NCBI GenBank assembly: GCA_023213395.1
Contig: CM041465.1
Coordinates: 83,583,741 to 83,647,740 of the forward strand
Source: Cycas panzhihuaensis
Lineage: Eukaryota > Cycadophyta
Length of the DNA stretch: 64,000 nucleotides
Reading direction: 5' to 3'
Part shown: piece by piece, positions 11,180 to 23,586 of the stretch
How the letters are laid out: each line of letters opens with the position of its first letter
How positions within the stretch are numbered: position 1 is the first letter of the stretch
Notes under the pieces: model-generated
Databases searched by the model: none
What the model was told of the DNA's origin: nothing
The model's input: the letters and a program-made list of their open reading frames with translations, nothing else
Position numbers and translations under genes: made by a program

Positions 11180-12068
11180 TCAACTTAAAGAATGAAAAAA
11201 TGTCTCGATAGTTAGATCTACATTAAGGATGAAATGTGAGTCAATATGAGGTCTTGGGATCTCACAGCTATCAAAGGAATAAGAGTCCTCATCCTCAAGA
11301 TGAGAGTCTATTTTGGGGGAAGACTGGTCTAAAAAGTACTCACCATTTGACTCACAAAGAGATATAAAAGAATATATAATGTCATTAATAGGGAAGTTAT
11401 CGACATGACTAGTCACAATCGATGGCCCTTCATCTTGCTACGATATGAAGGGAGCAGTGGAAGATATCAATTAGGCAACTATCTATATAAAACATGAACT
11501 GGCTTCACATTCTTTTAATAGAATTAGGCTTGAGTGTATGATTGTACTAATCATTTCAAAACTAGTGTTGGGAGGCTCTACTTGGTAAGAAACTAGTGAA
11601 GGAAAAATTATACATTGATGGGTTGGTTGTATAATAGATTGATAGATTTAGTTAAGTCTTCAAAAATTTAGGATTACATAGTGCATCAAGGTCCAAGTAA
11701 AATTTCTTAAAATCTTTTATAGATTCAATATCCATTAGTCTAATCATGAAAATAGCTTTTTCTTCCATCAAAAAAGGATAAGTGACATCAAATTCACTTA
11801 TAAAGATATCTATTAATTATTGAAATGAGGAAATTGAGTTTTGAGGTAATTGGTAAAACCACATGAGTGCACTACATCATAATGTCCTTAGGAAAAGCCT
11901 CATTAGTAAAAGATCATTAGGCATATAATAAGTACATGCAAAATCAAATTTCTCAATATGCCTTGAAGGATCTTGTCCTAATATCCCCCTAAATATGGGT
12001 AATATAAGAATAAAAGATGGAAGGCTACAAAGGAAAACCTCGTGTGGAAAAGGACTTCTTATAGGCAA
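11180..12068 (-). pseudogene. Gypsy Gag fragment, minus strand
   Basis: On the minus strand, ILGQDPSRHIEKFDFACTYY (about 11975-11920) and NDLLLMRLFLRTL (11910-11877) are followed across a break by LMWFYQLPQNSISSF (about 11860). This matches the retrotrans_gag pattern of Athila/Tat-type Gypsy elements (F...L-x-G-x-A-x-x-W-F..L). FISEFDVTYPF and KAIFMIRLMDIES follow before the frame fails near 11640. The separate open frame at 11416-11180 has no domain I know and may be the Gag C-terminal or linker part. It runs opposite to the Gypsy copies that follow, so it comes from another insertion. Confidence 0.7.
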
Positions 12069-14460
12069 GGTTATCTATAAGTGATGTGCTTGTATGAGAA
12101 GAGCATGGTCTCAATGACATTCGAAGTTGAGAATAGGTGTAATCTCCATTTCTTAAATTAAAAAACAAAAGGTAATTCCCTAGTGTGGTCACTAAAAAGA
12201 TGGTGTGCTTCAGTTAGGCCTAGGCTATATATCCCTTAATGATGTTATGTTTCCTCAGTTTCAAGTCTAGATCAAGAGATAAAGAAGCCTATGGAAACCA
12301 AAGGACTACCTTTTCTAACTCCTAAGAAGGAGTCTTTTCCTGCTTATGTCATTTAGTTTAGATATATAAGTAATAAGTAAAGGCAAGGAATCCTAGGATC
12401 CACTAACCTACATAAGCAAGTATAGGAGTGCTAAGTCTAGAATTACGCTGATAATATTTTTGGTATCCTTCCTAAGGACTATTTTTCTTACATTATTTTG
12501 ACTTTTTGGGTTTACTATAATAAAAGAAAGGGTTAATCAATGGAAAGTTTGATGTTTTTTTTTTTTTTTAAAGAATACAAAAGAAAGAACAATGAAACAA
12601 CAGGATCTAACTACCTTTTTAAACTAATATAAGAAAGTAAAACATGCATAACATTTTTGTTTCTTTTCCTTCTTTTAGATTGAAGAACACCAAAATGAAA
12701 GGAGATACTATCTCCTAAAGATGTAAAACATACTTCTTTTCAAAGATAAAAAGTAATAAGCATGAGGTATAAATACTATGATGTCCAACTTTGTATACAA
12801 CTTGACTAAAGGTAAAATAATATGCAATGCTTATGCAATACTCTTTATTTTATGCACATATTATTTTAATCTTTTAGAATGATTTCAATGGAAATAAGAG
12901 ATTTCAAATATGATTTAGTCATTAGAGATAACTTTTAGCCCATAAAACTTACATGAAACTAACTATATATGATATCATTGCAAAGATAAGGAGATTCTAT
13001 CACTTATAAAGCTTCTAGGCACCATGGGATCCTTGAATCTCATGCAAAGTTTTATCATTCATACATACATATTCCTTTTCTAAAAAGAGAGAAAATGAAG
13101 AAAATAAAGTCAAGGAATACAACACCAAAAATTTCAAAAAATCTCTTCAATGATGAATTCTTACTTTAAAATAGTTATTTCCCTTTAATATAATCAATCT
13201 TTCTTAGTTTTTTTACTTTAAATCAAGCATGAAAGAGGAGGAAAACTAAGAATAACAAGGTTAATAACAACCAAGAAAAGAGAAAAAGTGAGACTAAGAT
13301 CTCTTGGAAAACTTGGACAACTGAGGAGAATGGGAGAGAGTAACTATATTTTATAGTGAAGAGGTAGATCTATGTTCATAACAGACAACTCCCTTAGTTT
13401 CCCATAAAGAGATGACCTTTAAGCTAAGATTTCTCAAGGAAAAATGGAGATGAAGAAGTTTTATAAATCTAAAGAAAGAGAGAGGCATATCTGGTTATAA
13501 AAAAACATCAAAGAAGCACTAAATCAAAGGGAAATAATAGTAGAAAAGACCTTACCAACGATATGAAGTCTAAAGTAAAGAGTTGTAACAAACCAAATAC
13601 CTCAAAAAGTAGCAACAAGATGAATTTGAACTATACATAAGAAATAATCAGTGATCCAGATCTTTTCTCTTAACTTCTCTTTTCTTTACTCAAAGGTGGG
13701 TATCAAAATCATAAAGAAATCTATTAATTTTTCAAGAATTCACTCTTAAAACTATACCATCAAACTCACAAATTTTGAATGAAAGTACTCTCTATGGTTT
13801 CTCAGTGATATGGGCACAAATGGAGTAGGTTTACACCAAATTTGGGTAACGACATACAAAATTAGTGCATTATTTAAAAGTTTACATGCATGTCAGTAAA
13901 AAACACGACTAGTCATGTTTTATTAACAACAAAAAATGAGACTTTATTAATAAAATGTGATTGATCACATTTTTGGCAAAACCAAAAATACGATAAATTA
14001 AAAAAAAAAAATTGATCACTGAAAATTTTAAAAATAAAATTTTATTGAAAATTTTAAGTATAAATGACTTAATCAATATAAAAGAGTAGCCTAAAAGGGG
14101 TGAAAACTTAAGCACAAGTCCAAAAATCATAAAAAAATGATAATTTAAAGATAAAATTAAGAGAAAAGAATAAAACAAGAAAATGTTTTAAAGAAAAAAA
14201 TGAGTGAAAAATAATCATAATGATGAGATTTTATTGCTATAGCTTTTACTCATCAGTAAAATATATAATAATACAATCAACATCATCCAACATAAATCAT
14301 CTACAAAATCAATACCACATTTCACTAAAGCATGACCTAATATAATATAGAACAAGCTTTAATTAATCAAGTCAAATATAATCAAGCAAAAAAAATTGTT
14401 AATGAGTATGAAGATCAATTAAGGGCTAAGTTTTAGTGAAACAGGGAATGCCCCTACCTT
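12069..14460. other. AT-rich interval without recognisable gene
   Basis: This interval would be the leader/LTR side of the minus-strand Gypsy gag on its left, but no primer-binding site or LTR pair is visible. It contains a T run near 12548 and purine-rich stretches. The open frame at 14178-13909 is low-complexity (Leu, Ile, Phe, Ser) and I do not call it a gene. Confidence 0.4.
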
Positions 14461-14959
14461 AGGCCATGGATGGTCAGCCATTCATTCCAAAATATATATA
14501 ACAAGCATCCCAATCAGGTAGACCCCATCTTTTCTAAGGACATAGTAAGGGGGCATCTGCCTCCTCCTTCGATCCAAGCCACGTTACAAGGGAGGATCCC
14601 TTGGGGGGTAGATGGTAGATCTACTAACCATATTTTAGACTCCTCTTCCATACCATCTTGCCTACCATGCATTATAAATTTTCTTAGGTATATAGAGAAC
14701 TAACTAGCATATGACCCCTCATCAAAGGGGCCCAACTGATTCTTATTACCATGCAATGATGAGGAATATTTAGAATCCATATTTTCTTATAATAGATCTA
14801 TCTTATGTAATCTTGAATCCCTTCTATGCTTTCTAGCCCAGATGGGGGCAAGACCCATCTAAAAGACCCAATCCAACTTTTTAGAGGAGCCACCATGTTA
14901 TGTCAAGTGGGTGATTAATCACTATTAGTCATTTCCACCTCAATAAGCTCCTCAACATC

Positions 14960-17900
14960 CTATAAGAAAGACTATCTATAGGATAGATTACTTTGAGAAT
15001 GACAAAGCCTTCCTTGAATATTTAGTAGGGTCTTGCCTAACCTACCTTCCAAACACCATAAGCTTAGTTTCTAGATGTGTTTAGCCATTAACTCTTCCTT
15101 AGTCGATCCCAATGAAGCAATTATCCCATATGATTTGCCTATTGACCAATCTCCCCTTCACTTTAAAGAAGGGAATATCTTGTGCATAGGAGTAACTAAG
15201 GGTGCTATCCTTGCCCCTGATATGATCATCAAGATTGGCATCGAATGTATGATTTAGGAGGTTAAGTTATACATATAACTCTTTTATGAGTTTTATGATG
15301 TGTTTACATGGGACTAATCTGACATGAATGGCATTGACCCTAACATTATCATCCATAACCTTATGACAATTCTAGGTGCTTAACTCATCTAGTATAAACA
15401 ACATCTATTGCACCCTAAATTATTAATCACAATTAAGATAGAAGTGGAGAAGTTATACAATGTGGGTCTCACCACTTCTATTGACTACCCAAAATGGGTG
15501 TCCAACATAGTCCCAGTTACCAAAAAGAACAAGACCATTTAGATTTACATTGACTTTAGGGATATTAGTAATGCATGTCCCAAAGACAACTTCCTATTAC
15601 TATTTATTAATGAAATTATTGATTGTATAATAGGGTTTAAAATCATGTCCTTAATGGATAACTTCTCTAGATATAATTAGATCTAAACATCCCTTGAGGA
15701 TTGCCATAAAATGGCATTTACCACTTCTTAGGGAATATTTACATATAACGTAATGCCTTTTGGCCTAAAGAATGCTAAGGTAACTTATCAAAGAACCATG
15801 TAGTTCATCTTTTATGATCTTATTAACAAGATTCTTGAGGTCTTTATGGATGACCTGATGGGCCTTTCGCATAAGAGTGATGATCACCTCATGGACCTAA
15901 GGAATATTTTTATTAGTAACTGACAAACTTTTAGGATTCCTTATGTCACAAGAAGGAATTAAGGTTGACCCAGATAAGGTCAAATCCATAACTGAGATGC
16001 TACCCCCTAAGACACAATGACAAATCAAGTCATTTTTTAGGTGATTAGGTTTCTTACGATGCTTTCGACGAATTTTGATATTGACACAAAATTACTAAGC
16101 AACTTACTTAAAATAGGGATCCCATTTATTGAGACCCTTAGAGACTAAATGACCTTTCAGGAGCTCAAGAAAGCTCTCATTTTAGCCCCCACTTTGGCCT
16201 CTCCTTTATTTGATTGGCCCTTTATCCTCTATACCTTAGTAACTGATGAATTAGTTGATGCTATATTAGCCCAAGAAGATGACTCTAAGGTCAAAAGAGT
16301 CATCTACTTCATAAGTCATTCTCTTATAGTAGCTAAGCTAAACTATCCCCCATCCAAGAAGGAAGGCCTAGCATTGGTATTTGCCATGAAGAAGCTACAA
16401 CATTACCTCCTTAGTAATACTACGTACATTATGGTTTAATTAGACCCATTGCATTATATAATGACCTGGTCTAAGTTGATAGGGATGATAGGTAAATGGG
16501 TTATTCTCCTCTAAGAATATAACTTGAAGGTTGTTAACTACAAGTTAAAGAAGAGGATGGTCATGGCAAAGCAACTCACTAATGCCTCCCTCCTCAATTT
16601 TGCTAATATCTCAATTGATAACTCCTTAATTGATGAATCCATCTTAGCTCCCCAACAAACCAATGGGCATCCCTTAGCCAACAACAAGTGGTATGGTGAC
16701 ATTGTGAGTTATTTAACACAACAAAAGTACCCCACAGATGCTAGCAATAAAGTCTAATAATGCATAAGGGACACTGTGTAATAGCACTTCCTCATTGAGG
16801 AAGTATTATACAAGTGATCATTTAACAATGTCCTCCTCTATTGTATTAATCTAGAGGAAATTGACTAAGTTCTCCGCGAATGCCATGACAACATTTGTGG
16901 TGGATACTTTAGCAGCCAATCTATGGCTCAATAAATCTTACATATGGGATTCTATTAACCAACCCTATTTAAAGACATGCATACCTATGCTCAATGCTAT
17001 CAAAACTTCTAAGAATATTCCAACATAATTCATTGACATTCTGAAGCATTGCATGTAATAATATTGCTATTTCCATTCTCCTAATACAGTCTTGACCTCA
17101 TTGGGGTCATAACCCCATTGTCCTTGACCCAATATAAGTTCATTCTAATAGAAACAAAATACTTCACAAAGTAGGTCGAGACTATCCCTTTATCCTCAAT
17201 GACAGGTAAGATAATAGTGGCCTTCATCTTTCAACAAATTATTTATAGGTTTAGGGTCCTATAAATCCTCATAATTGATAACAAGACCCCATCCTACAAT
17301 AAGGAAATAGATGAACTTTGTGAGAGGTTCAAAATCTCTCATAAAACCTCATCTCTATATTACCCCTAGGCTAATGGTAAGATCAAGACTTTCAACAAGA
17401 CCTTGATTAATATTCTTAAGAAGATCATTGCTCAATCCCTATGAGATTGGCACCTCCAACTTTACCCAACATTATGGACCTACTAAACATCTATTAGGAT
17501 GGTTATATATATGACATCATTTTTCTTTGTTGAGAAAACTAGGTCCTAATAACTAAAAACTGCCACTAAGATTTAAATTATTTTGTAATAAGTTATAGGA
17601 ATTGAAACTCAAATTTAACATGTAAGTTCTTAAAATAGAGATAATATAATAAATAAATCAGAAAGCTAAAGCATCATTTATACACTAGATATAATGTAGT
17701 AAAACCCTAGCAGTATGCTAGGGAAACATCCACACAATAAAGGTATCGATCTTTATCATCTAAGAATGGAGAAATGTACATAATCTGTAGTAGAATGCTC
17801 ATAGAAATAATAACTGACTACCCTACTCTGCACAGTATATCTAATACATCGAATACCATCAACATAATGAAAAAAACACCCTAAATCAGGCTATATATGA

Positions 17901-18600
17901 GAGTCATATAAGGCACAAATCTTGACCATCAAATATGGAGTATTTTAAATGAACGACCTTGATTCTCTTTACAATTTAGTATGTTTTATAGTGCTAGCTT
18001 TTTGGGTTTGGGGCTACCACCTGTAAAACCCCTCTTTGCAAGGGGGAGGGGGGGGTTCCAGCTCCCCCTACACCCCCCAGCTAAGGGAAGCTCTCACCCC
18101 CCTTGGATTGTCCCATATAAGTTAAGGAGGGAGACCACACTACTAACCAATCAAAATTTTTACCTCTAAAACATTGTTGTCATGTTATCTAACATCCTTA
18201 GTCTATGGCTTAGAAGTAATGCTACCTATTGATGTTGAAATCCCTTCCTTAAGGGTTTGTGTTAAGGAATGCATAGATAAAGAGTGGTAATATCAAGTCC
18301 ATGTCCTCAATCTTGAGGTATTTACATACGAAGCTAAACTTACATCTAAGGCTAAAGCCTAAAAATGCATGGTAAATGACTACAACTGTGACCTCTAGTC
18401 CTTGGGTACCAAGTCCTTCAAATAGAATATCAATACAACTACCTTTCTAACTTTGGCCCTAAATGGATGAGCCCTTTAGTGGTCATTGAAACTCTTAATA
18501 ATGGGATGTACTAGATTGCTATATTAAAAAGCCTTAAGTTTGAGAAGTCTATCAATGGGCAATTCCTTAAGAGGTTTTATAGTTGACCTTTCAACCCTCG
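14960..18600 (+). pseudogene. Gypsy copy A pol relic: RT, RNase H, integrase
   Basis: Copy A aligns with the pol of copy B from the protease-RT linker onwards. SPLHFKEGNILCIGVTKGAI (15150-15210) matches the same linker in copy B at about 29370-29430. RT runs about 15330-16010, with TIDYPKWVSNIVPVTKKN-like text near 15480 and VFMDDLMGL near 15840 in place of the copy-B FIDDMIGL. RNase H is best kept at 16149-16439 (FQELKKALILAPTLASP, then FILYTLVTDELVDAILAQED). Integrase runs about 16860-17527, with ECHDNICGGYF, then IDNKTPSYNKEIDELCERF and NKTLINILKK. A 646-bp insert (17528-18173) breaks the integrase, and the end of pol resumes to EKSINGQFLKRFY near 18575. Stops are frequent. Confidence 0.88.
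17528..18173 (+). mobile_element. Probable solo LTR inside the copy A integrase
   Basis: This block is absent from the equivalent place in copy B (about 31780). It starts TGTTGAGAAAACTAGG and ends TACCTCTAAAACA, giving TG...CA ends. TTCTT (17523-17527) and TTGTT (18174-18178) flank it, a 5-bp target duplication with one mismatch. No internal region or second LTR is present. The 62-codon open frame inside (17981-18169) is proline- and glycine-rich and has no known domain. The orientation is not certain. Confidence 0.55.
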
Positions 18601-19596
18601 AATGTAGGGGTGTAGCTAAACTTTACTCTGATATAAGTCTGAACTACCACCCATGCTTTAGTAGGAGCTTAAACTGCCAATTCCTACTCTAAAATAAGGC
18701 TAAACTATCACCATCTATGAGGTTGGAATCCCTTGTAAGGGGGCATGGCACTAAAATATCCCCATTCCTTCCCTTGCTTTGAAATGAGCCTAAATTACCT
18801 TCACCTCAGATGTTGACACATCTTTGTAAGGCATCTTACCAAGGTCCATCTCCTCCCATTCCTAGCTAGTGATGAGATCAATCCTATAAGGAGGCATGGG
18901 ACTCCACCAGTATAAATTGGTAAGCAATCATACGACATTATTTCATATAAACTATGTATATGTGCTTAGTGTGTAAGCTATGATTCCATACACAAGAGTA
19001 GATGTTAATCTAAACATACATAAATAAGCACATATACATGCAAGAATGATGAAATGTGTAAATGATATATCCACACATGTATACTAAAGATACCAAAATG
19101 ATGGGATATTAATTGGTCCCCATATATATGTATATACATACACAAAAAATGGAGTACAATATGGATAGGGGTATAATGTCCTATGAGGAAGTTAGGGTCA
19201 TTATAGAGGTGTACATCATATACACAAACCCTATATCCTTAGAGGCCTAGATTTCCTTTACAAGATAATAAAATATGACCACCACCCATGTCCTCAAGGG
19301 TGTCATGTTATAGCTATTGCCTCCTTTAATCTAGAGGGGTCAAAGTATCCCCTATACTCCTCCTTGTCTATTATAATGGCCCATCCTCATTCCCCTCATC
19401 CTTTGGATGACCCTCCTCCCTCTAGTATTGCTATTTCATCATTGTCATATGAGTCCTAGAAGATCAGGTTATTATTTACTCTACTAGTTGGTCATATCTT
19501 AACTAAAGTTGATCCCTTTTCTCCTAAACCACTTCAAGTCATCACTCTAGCACTATAATCTAGACCTTAGCTCCAAGAGCTATTTATATTGGGGCT
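18601..19596 (+). other. 3' untranslated tail of Gypsy copy A and polypurine-like end
   Basis: The first 600 bp resembles the spacer after integrase in copy B (about 32200-32830): both have repeated ...ctgaactaccacc / cctaaactaccacc words, then an A/C/T-rich stretch with many catacata words. The tail then jumps to a purine-rich ggggct at 19591-19596, directly before the LTR. Unlike copy B, it has no antisense plant-mobile-domain ORF and no second RNase H. Confidence 0.6.
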
Positions 19597-20400
19597 TGTT
19601 TCCCAGCCACTGAGAATGGATACATACATGTCAACTTAGGTAAGCATAGGTATGCTTCTTCCTTTTCACTTTTACTATTTCTTTGGAAAGGTTGACAGAA
19701 GTATTGCCTCATTGCATGAGTGCTTGCTTCATTTGTATGATCACTTTGCATCTGTTGCTTGATCATGTTGCTTGTCATATTGTGAGCCTATGACGACCAG
19801 TGGGACCTACCTTTTTGAAAGGTAGGCATCACCATGGCACTCTACGACTCTTTGCACTACCTCCACATCGCCTCGAGTCTCATTTGATTTGTATGACCCG
19901 TTCATACCCTGACCTCGCATCCTTACCATGACGTTTTTGGGACCTTTAGCCCTTGATACTTCTTTTGGCCTTATTCACATGCCTTCTAGATTGTCCTAGC
20001 CAAATGGACAGGAGGGACAACCCCTCCCAAGCCTTCCACATCACCTTCTAAGGCTCCCAGAACCTAGATTATTGCCATTCTGGCTTTCTGTCCCCCCACC
20101 GCTGTAAACTAAGCGATACCGTGAAGTTTACCATAGTGCAACTGTTGCAAGTTATTTTTTAATCTGCCGTGGCAATTCTCACTTTTTCTACAGAATTGCC
20201 ACATGGCCTCATGCCCAACTTAGCCCTATTCACACCCTATTCACTTGTTTAGGGTTGATATGGGTATAAAACCCCAAAAGACCATCATTTTTGCTCTCTT
20301 GGCTCTCCAATTCAACTTTCTACTGTTGCAGTTTCTGCTCTTTCTTTCTTCTTTCCACAGGTGCGTATGTAGGCCTATGTTTCCTATAGCTCCAGTCTAG
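19597..20400 (+). mobile_element. Gypsy LTR shared by copies A and B, 5' part
   Basis: TGTTTCCCAGCCACTGAGAA starts here and aligns with the LTR at 36912 for about 790 bp at high identity, including gggacctac, the gtaaactaagc...aagtttacc block and tctttcttctttccacag. It is preceded by a purine tract belonging to copy A and followed by the leader of copy B, so it serves as the right end of one and the left end of the other. The 3' boundary is uncertain. A TGGTATC word at 21432 might belong to a degraded primer-binding site, which would make the LTR about 1.8 kb. Confidence 0.75.
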
Positions 20401-21333
20401 GATTTGCCTACAACAGCTCTTCTCCGTGGTGGGAAGCTCCTCTCTAAGCATTTTCAAGCAAGTTTAGTATGGTTCTCTTCCAAATACGCCCCAACAAGTG
20501 TCTCCTACGACCACCCTTAGGGAAACCCCCTACAAAACCCTGCAGGGACTTCTCTTCGCTGGTTACAGGGATAAACCTTCCCTAAACTCAGCCTAGTAGG
20601 TACTTTAGGATCTATTTTTAGAGTTTATAGTGTATTATTTCCATGTTAGACTCATATTTAAGTGTGTTTTCTTGCTTTCTTCCCATTTGGCTATAGTGAA
20701 CATTGTTTCCTTTAAGTTTAGCCTTGTATCTCTAGGTTTTCATAATTTCTCTACTAGTTTTCCTCAAGAATGCAACAGGAGAAGATCTATAAAGGTTGGG
20801 CAAAGGGAGTAAGGCAGGATCCATCCCACTTAGGCCTACTCCCCAAGGGAAAGCCCCTTCCTGCCTTTCTTCTCCTACTCCCATGCTTTTCTTGTGTTAA
20901 CTATGAGAAGGTGGAACTTAGGCCTGTGCTGGATTATCAGCATGTATAGCCCTTGCTGTAGTGATTCCAAGCCTACATGCCTCTCCTTTAGACCCCCATA
21001 GTGTCCCCAGCATTGCTTGGCACCCTTTAAAGGTCTTGGGTAAGGTTTGTGTGACAGATTACTATCCATAGCGACTCTGTTACCTTGATACCTCCCCAAC
21101 ATCTTGCTACACATATTCTCATGTTTGTTAGCTGTCATAAGTTGCTATTTGACCCTACCTTGTTGTACTAAAAGGCTGTGTGGAGAACCTTATTAGAGGG
21201 TTTGGCCATCTTGAGGCTTCCTTTCCCTCTTTCTTGCTTGATATGTGTGTTTACTTGAGGGAAATTGAAGTTATTTGTAGTAGTAATTTCTCTAACTTAA
21301 ATATAATGTTTTGACACATACTTTGCATATATT

Positions 21334-21378
<45 letters not shown>

Positions 21379-21984
21379 CTTCCTGCAGCCCCTTCTTGGA
21401 AGGGATAAACTTTTATATATGTAGGTCTGAAGTGGTATCTAGTGAAGGGAAAAGACGCTAAGACCCGGGTAAGCTTTACCCTCTCGTTTTTTCCTTCATT
21501 TCATTTGCTTCCTTTTGTTCCACTTACTTTTCATGAGGGGAAGGTAAGGAAGCCCCCATCCTTCGCATTGATCTTGATCACACATCCACTGGATAGTGAA
21601 AGGATGTGTGTTGCACATGGGTGAGATCTTCTATTGACTGCTACACCTCCCAAGTATGCACTATCTCTCTTCACTCCTCCATTTTCCTTTCTTACTTTTA
21701 TTTAAAATCTGTGCTTTGGTTTAATAAATCACGTGAAAGCGAAAGGTTAATGATATTGGTTATTTGCATTTATATGTAGTATGTTTGTCCCATGTAGGAA
21801 AATGACATAGTAGGAACCCCATTCCTCTTCCTTTTCCTATCAATCCAAACATACTCTTAGATGCATTTTGTTTAGAATTGTTTACTTGCATGCATAATAC
21901 TTGTTCTTCTTTTCCCTTTTTCCATTCAGTTGTTAAAAGGAAGAAGTAGATTAAGCCCCTCTTCTACTCCCTCTCTTGGTTTTA
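20401..21984 (+). other. Gypsy copy B LTR/leader, non-coding
   Basis: No coding region is evident. The plus strand is rich in C and T. The stretch includes an (AT)n array at 21337-21374 and splice-like signals: gacccgg|GTAAGC near 21472, and a pyrimidine tract ending ccattCAG near 21931. Copy C lacks the counterpart of about 20395-21865 but keeps the acceptor-like end (ctttcCAG before ttgttaaaagg). Confidence 0.55.
21337..21374. repeat. (AT)n microsatellite
   Basis: This is an uninterrupted AT run of about 19 units in the Gypsy copy B leader. Confidence 0.95.
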
Positions 21985-22345
21985 TTTGCCCAGGACAAAT
22001 AGCCAAGGGAACCCTACTTACATCGTAGGCCCTCGCCTACCTCATCCACACTCGTTTCCTTTCATGATAGGGAAACCCTTTGTGGATTCCTCCTCTTCCC
22101 TTTTGGCCATCCAAGGGTGGGAGGACCTTCCTCTTGAGACCATCTAGGCTACCCCTTATATGCATTCTCTCTTCTGGATTAAGGGCTACTTTAAGGTAGT
22201 TGGGTGCCATTCATAGGTCCTGAACTCGCGCTCTTGCATATGAGGCACCCTGCGTGGTGCTCTCTTTGCTTGTAGGTTCTTGCCCACACCTTCAACATCA
22301 ACTGTTGACTACTATCATTCCTATTGAGCATAGTGACTATCCCAT
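21985..22345 (+). pseudogene. Gypsy copy B ORF1, upstream of gag
   Basis: In the frame containing GKPFVDSSSSLLAIQGWEDL, this segment gives a protein closely similar to the open reading frame at 37811-38152 of copy C. Shared words include AIQG, EDLPLETI, ATPYMHSLFWI, GTLRGALFACRF and STSTVDYYHSY. Here it has in-frame stops at three or more places where copy C has Gln or Arg. I recognise no domain. Position ahead of gag resembles ORF1 of Ogre-type Tat elements, but I cannot show homology to it. Confidence 0.62.
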
Positions 22346-22494
22346 AGATGCACATCCACTGGGGACCATTCTTATCCTTTTTTGCTGGTGCTACTACCTT
22401 TTAGTGGTCTTCTCCACTTATTTCTTTCATTAGGCAGCCCCCAACGTATAATTTACATTTCTCTTTCTTATTCTAACACTTTGGCAAGTTTTGT

Positions 22495-23349
22495 ATGCGA
22501 CGTTTCTCACGTCGCCTATGTGGTTTGCCTGCATTGTTAAAAGACCCTGCATATCATCTCCTTTCATTGTCAAATTTTGATTTGACAATGGAAGGATACC
22601 CTTCAGACTGGGCTTATCATGCCTTTGCTTTAGGAGCTCATGAGTTCCCCACATCCATTTTGGGATCCACCCAAGAGGGTGATAATCCTATTTATTATCT
22701 GGATGATCAACATCACCTACTTGATGCCCATCCCTCTACTCATGCAGTAGAGGGTCCATCTTCTCTTGAGATTCATTACCCAGTTGGTGATTTTTATGAG
22801 GAGTGCCCTGAGGGGTCTACTTCATTTGAGGTCCCATATACCTCCTACGATCGTGTAGATACTCCTCCTGCTGCCGTGGTTGAAGCCCTTAGTGAGTGCT
22901 TTCATGCTGCTCGTCTTCAATCACATCCTAGATGGTTTGAAGATGTCTTGCGTGGTGGGGCACCCTCCTCATCTGCACCTGTCCCACCGTCTTCATCTGC
23001 ATCTACACCTCCCATAATGAGTAACCTCTTTGTGCCTATACATTCATCCTACTTTATCCCTACATCTACCTTAGGGATGTCTATTATACCCCTTACTTCT
23101 CATCATGGTCCCAGCTTTTTAGGGCCCTCTCGTGGTATGTCTTTATCCCAGCTTGGAGTTAGCATACCTTTTCCTAGTCAAGCCAACATGCCACTTCCTA
23201 ACGTAGCGCATACATTTCCTAGTAGGCCTAGAGGTCCTATTAACACCCCTACTACTAGTCATGTGGGATCCGCTCCTATGTATACTCAAATTCAACCTAA
23301 TGGCCCTTCTCTTTACGTACCCCCAGGCTATACTTCTCAGCCTTGGGGG
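22495..23349 (+). pseudogene. Gypsy copy B Gag, N-terminal part (interrupted)
   Basis: A long open frame starts MRRFSRRLCG at 22495 and stays open until a Copia insertion at 23350. The upstream in-frame sequence is also partly open, so the start is uncertain. The content is acidic, then Pro/Ser-rich (APVPPSSSASTPP). No capsid motif lies in this half. The capsid domain is on the other side of the insertion (26690-27240). In the last residues before the break the frame reads GYTSQPWG, then enters the Copia LTR. The published open frame continues to 23481 only by reading into that LTR. Confidence 0.75.
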
Positions 23350-23574
23350 TGCTGGAATATTAATGCACATTTATTTTATCCCACATGCAAGTGGGTTCCT
23401 TCTCTCTCTATATTAGCATGTACTATAAATACACAACATAGTGTATCATATTGTAATCGTGTTGTAAGGATGTTTTGTTAATACAATGGAGGTACCTTAA
23501 GGGTACCATTCATTCCTGTGGAGGTGTGTTTTGTTCCATTTACAAATATCTTATTGCAGGTCTATATTCCAACA
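23350..23574 (+). repeat. 5' LTR of the gag-only Copia
   Basis: Starts TGCTGGAATATTAATGCAC and ends ATATTCCAACA. The start C replaces T in the 3' copy. A TATA-like ctataaatac lies near 23428. Confidence 0.93.
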
Positions 23575-23586
23575 TGGTATCAGAGC
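23575..23586 (+). promoter_or_regulatory. Primer-binding site, gag-only Copia
   Basis: TGGTATCAGAGC directly follows the LTR with no spacer and is an exact complement of the initiator-Met tRNA 3' end. Confidence 0.93.

Noticed and set aside
21432-21446. Primer-binding site of Gypsy copy B (TGGTATC...)
   Set aside because: Only seven bases match the tRNA-Met complement and no other LTR end is fixed nearby, so I mention it only as a possibility.
22430-22654. Minus-strand frame overlapping the Gag start of Gypsy copy B
   Set aside because: Shadow of the plus-strand Gag frame; no domain.
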